Origin: Verrucomicrobiaceae bacterium
Lineage (GTDB): Bacteria; Verrucomicrobiota; Verrucomicrobiia; Verrucomicrobiales; Verrucomicrobiaceae
Reading direction: 5' to 3'
DNA length: 64,000 bases
Assembly: GCA_016795365.1 (NCBI GenBank)
Contig: JAEUHN010000015.1
Span: 1-64,000 of the forward strand
Below, in pieces: positions 62,183 to 64,000 of this stretch. Numbering within the stretch: the first letter of the stretch is position 1; each line of letters opens with the position of its first letter. The notes beneath the pieces were generated by a model, which was not told the DNA's origin, did no database searches, and was given only the letters and a program-made list of their open reading frames with translations. The translations under genes and the position numbers were made by a program.

Positions 62183-62470
62183 TCAGGCCTTGAGGATGGC
62201 CTCGAACCCCTTGTCCGTGAACGCCTGCATGGTTGTCGTGCGCACGTTCCCGCGTGAGGCAAGCTCGGCGAGGAGATGGAGGATCTTGTGCTCGCTGTCA
62301 GCGGTCAAAATGAGCACACCATCGTAGCTTCCCATGGTCCAGAATTGCCCTTCCACCTGCACGCCAGACTTGGCAGCGATGTCGTCAAAGGCATGAGCGC
62401 GGGCGGTGGATTCCTTGATCTGGCTGGAGCCTTTGTCCGTGAAGTTGATGAGGGTGATGTAGCGGCACAT
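62183..62470 (-). CDS. GYD domain-containing protein
   Basis: 95 residues: YITLINFTDKGSSQIKEST, VEGQFWTMGSYDGVLILTAD and ASRGNVRTTTMQAF. The MGSYDGV segment is the family GYD motif. These are small ferredoxin-like alpha/beta proteins of unknown function. A+T-rich sequence directly upstream may contain its promoter. Confidence 0.88.
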   Translation of the reverse strand: MCRYITLINFTDKGSSQIKESTARAHAFDDIAAKSGVQVEGQFWTMGSYDGVLILTADSEHKILHLLAELASRGNVRTTTMQAFTDKGFEAILKA

Positions 62471-62586
62471 GATGTTAAGGCTTGGATTGGTGGTTGAATG
62501 GATGAATAAAATTGATCACTGGCCATGCACCCGTGGTGTAGGCATTCCCTGCCGCATGAAAGGGTATCGTGAGGAGTCCTGTGATT

Positions 62587-62676
62587 TCATAGGTGGATCA
62601 TGCGACAATGGGGTTTCCCTCGCTCCGCCAATGCTCGCGAGTGCTGTGCTTCGATTGCCTTTGGCTGGTTCATCAT
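62587..62676 (-). CDS. Small ORF overlapping the ABC permease stop
   Basis: 29 codons (MMNQPKAIEAQHSRALAERG ... RMIHL) whose ATG overlaps the permease TGA (ATGA). No family recognised. It may be a short coupled peptide, a decayed third component of the ABC operon, or chance. The 115 bases after it hold nothing recognisable. Confidence 0.25.
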   Translation of the reverse strand: MMNQPKAIEAQHSRALAERGKPHCRMIHL

Positions 62677-63443
62677 AAGTCCTTCCTCCTGAACACCCGT
62701 AACGCCAGCAGCAGCGGGGCGATGACCCAGAGCATGAGCACACCGAGCGTGTAGCTCACGCCGAGGGCGGTGCCGAGAAACTCTTGCATGACGGCTCCGG
62801 TCATGCCCATCAGTGCGGAGACATCCATTTGCAGAAGCACAAAGGTGCGCGCGAGGTCGATCGGATTCAGGGCAACGAGGGCGATGGTGGCCTTCTCCAG
62901 CGGATAGTCTTGGAAGGTGAAGAGGATGAACAAGACGATGCCGTCGAAGAGCAGGGCAAAGAAGAACCACAGCAGCAGCGCTACGCCCATGCCTCGGGCT
63001 TTGTCGCGTGTGCAGACGGCTCCGAGGAAAGCGATAGCGACGAAGACGAAGGTGAGCAGCAGTCCTGCCGCGATGATGCACGCGCCGGTGGTGCTGCGGT
63101 CGTAGAGGAGCACGGGAACGCCGATCCCGATGAGGAAGGCAGCGCTCAATGCGGTGGCGACGCCAAAGTATTCGCCGAGCAGGATCGTGCGTCGTTCGAG
63201 TGGCTGCGCGGAGAGCAGCTCGATGAACTCATACGAGTTGTAGAAGTGGATGGTGGCGAACACGAGGCTCATCAGCGGCACGATCATGAGCACGACGCTG
63301 AGAATGCTGACGAGCCCTTTGCTCACATCGCCACCGATGTTGAACAGGCCCATCGCGGCGACGAACAAGAACAGGGTGTAGGCCACCGCGATGCGGCTGC
63401 GCAGGATGTCGCGGAGGACGTGTTTGATGATGCGCGGAGTCAT
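62673..63443 (-). CDS. ABC transporter permease (NosY-like)
   Basis: 256 residues with six predicted membrane helices (for example IAVAYTLFLFVAAMGLFN, ILSVVLMIVPLMSLVFAT, GVALLLWFFFALLFDGIVLFI). The loop LERRTILLGEYFG and ALNPIDLARTFVLLQMD match the NosY family (ABC-2-like permeases of nitrous-oxide-reductase maturation and related exporters). It is coupled by ATGA to the ATPase gene. No nosZ, nosD or nosL is visible, so the substrate is open. Confidence 0.85.
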   Translation of the reverse strand: MTPRIIKHVLRDILRSRIAVAYTLFLFVAAMGLFNIGGDVSKGLVSILSVVLMIVPLMSLVFATIHFYNSYEFIELLSAQPLERRTILLGEYFGVATALSAAFLIGIGVPVLLYDRSTTGACIIAAGLLLTFVFVAIAFLGAVCTRDKARGMGVALLLWFFFALLFDGIVLFILFTFQDYPLEKATIALVALNPIDLARTFVLLQMDVSALMGMTGAVMQEFLGTALGVSYTLGVLMLWVIAPLLLALRVFRRKDL

Positions 63444-64000
63444 GGTGCCTTCGCTCCTCTTTGATCGGTGCCCTTCATCAATCCCGCGATCAGCTTGCCC
63501 AGTTTCTCCTCGCCTGTCTCCGCGCGCAGATCGTCGATGGGCCGCGAGAACCGCAGTCGGCCTTCCATCAGGAACATCACGTCGGTGGTGATCTCGTCGA
63601 GATCACTCAGGATGTGCGAGGTGAGGAGCACGAGCTTGCCTTTCTTCCGCTCGCTGATGACTTTCTCCTTCAACACCTCCACGGAAACAGGATCGAGTCC
63701 GGCTGTGGGTTCGTCGAGCACGAGCACGTCAGGATTGAAGAGAAAGGCGAGGCAAGCGCTCACGCGTTGACGTGTGCCGCCGGAGAGCGTGCGCATCGGC
63801 TTGCTGGCGATTTTGTCGATCTCGAAGGCTTGCATCAAGTCCTCGTCGCGACCGCAGTGGCTGCCTTCGCGAATCTCGCCGAGCAAATCGAAGAGCTGCG
63901 CGACGCGCATGTTGTCGGGGTAGCGCCCGATCTGCGGCATGTAGCCGATGCGCGCACGCAGCGCGGGATTGTTGAGCAGGCTCTCGCCGCTGAGCGTCAG
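63440..64000 (-). CDS. ABC transporter ATP-binding protein (NosF-like), 5' end beyond the window
   Basis: The frame is open to base 64000, giving 186 residues of the C-terminal part. GYMPQIGRYP is the Q-loop, TLSGGTRQRVS the ABC signature, VLVLDEPTAGLDP the Walker B and D-loop, and LLTSHILSDL the H-loop. Walker A lies outside the window. It pairs with the NosY-like permease downstream (ATGA overlap), and together they form a two-gene ABC-2-like exporter. Confidence 0.93.
   Translation of the reverse strand: MTLSGESLLNNPALRARIGYMPQIGRYPDNMRVAQLFDLLGEIREGSHCGRDEDLMQAFEIDKIASKPMRTLSGGTRQRVSACLAFLFNPDVLVLDEPTAGLDPVSVEVLKEKVISERKKGKLVLLTSHILSDLDEITTDVMFLMEGRLRFSRPIDDLRAETGEEKLGKLIAGLMKGTDQRGAKAP

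Overview
The window is a high-GC (roughly 60-65%) chromosomal segment of a Gram-negative bacterium that most resembles the Verrucomicrobiota, possibly a Prosthecobacter-like member of the Verrucomicrobiaceae. The evidence is the set of families typical of the Planctomycetota-Verrucomicrobiota group: DUF1552, a DUF1592/DUF1588 cytochrome, DUF1501, DUF1549/DUF1553, DUF1080, Ser/Thr kinases fused to PEGA and formylglycine-enzyme-like domains, and many secreted hydrolases and beta-helix proteins. An LPS heptose epimerase points to a Gram-negative envelope. The genus is inference. No rRNA, tRNA, CRISPR array or insertion sequence was found.

Region 1-31.9 kb is a patchwork of catabolic and secreted-protein genes. 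It holds a truncated CocE-like hydrolase, a DUF1398 gene, an ArsR/SRPBCC pair, an ECF sigma factor, esterases, a YahK-like alcohol dehydrogenase, DUF1552 and multidomain cytochrome proteins, an SDR, a sugar isomerase coupled to a beta-helix protein, and a radical SAM/DUF4130 DNA-repair pair split by a nucleotidyltransferase module. It continues with a large beta-helix protein, an ApbE lipoprotein beside a NosR-like flavoprotein that carries two covalent-FMN motifs, an AraC regulator, a coiled-coil/TPR protein, and a kinase-PEGA-FGE fusion with a rhodanese lipoprotein.

Region 31.9-38.8 kb is an accessory island. After an MFS transporter and a REPIN-like palindromic element comes a compact four-gene minus-strand operon of lower GC. 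In order it encodes a GHKL (MORC/Hsp90-like) ATPase with a C-terminal PD-(D/E)XK-like nuclease, a dual-OB (DuOB-like) protein, and two DUF488 proteins. Recognisable remnants that look like the two ends of one type ISP restriction-modification gene flank the operon, on the same strand and in the expected order. This is the best candidate here for an under-described, probably defensive, system. About 0.75 kb of non-coding sequence with 21-bp-period repeats lies beyond it.

Region 38.8-64 kb returns to ordinary chromosome: a large esterase, a nitroreductase with a clear terminator, hldD, PEP carboxylase next to a kinase-like/discoidin protein and a Gln-rich membrane protein, an Uma2 nuclease-fold protein, trpD, a sugar isomerase, clpX, prmA and a DUF1080 protein. 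It ends with a tight operon (tandem Rid-like protein, DUF1549/1553, DUF1501, secreted PPC-like protein), a GYD protein, and a NosY/NosF-like ABC exporter that runs off the right edge.
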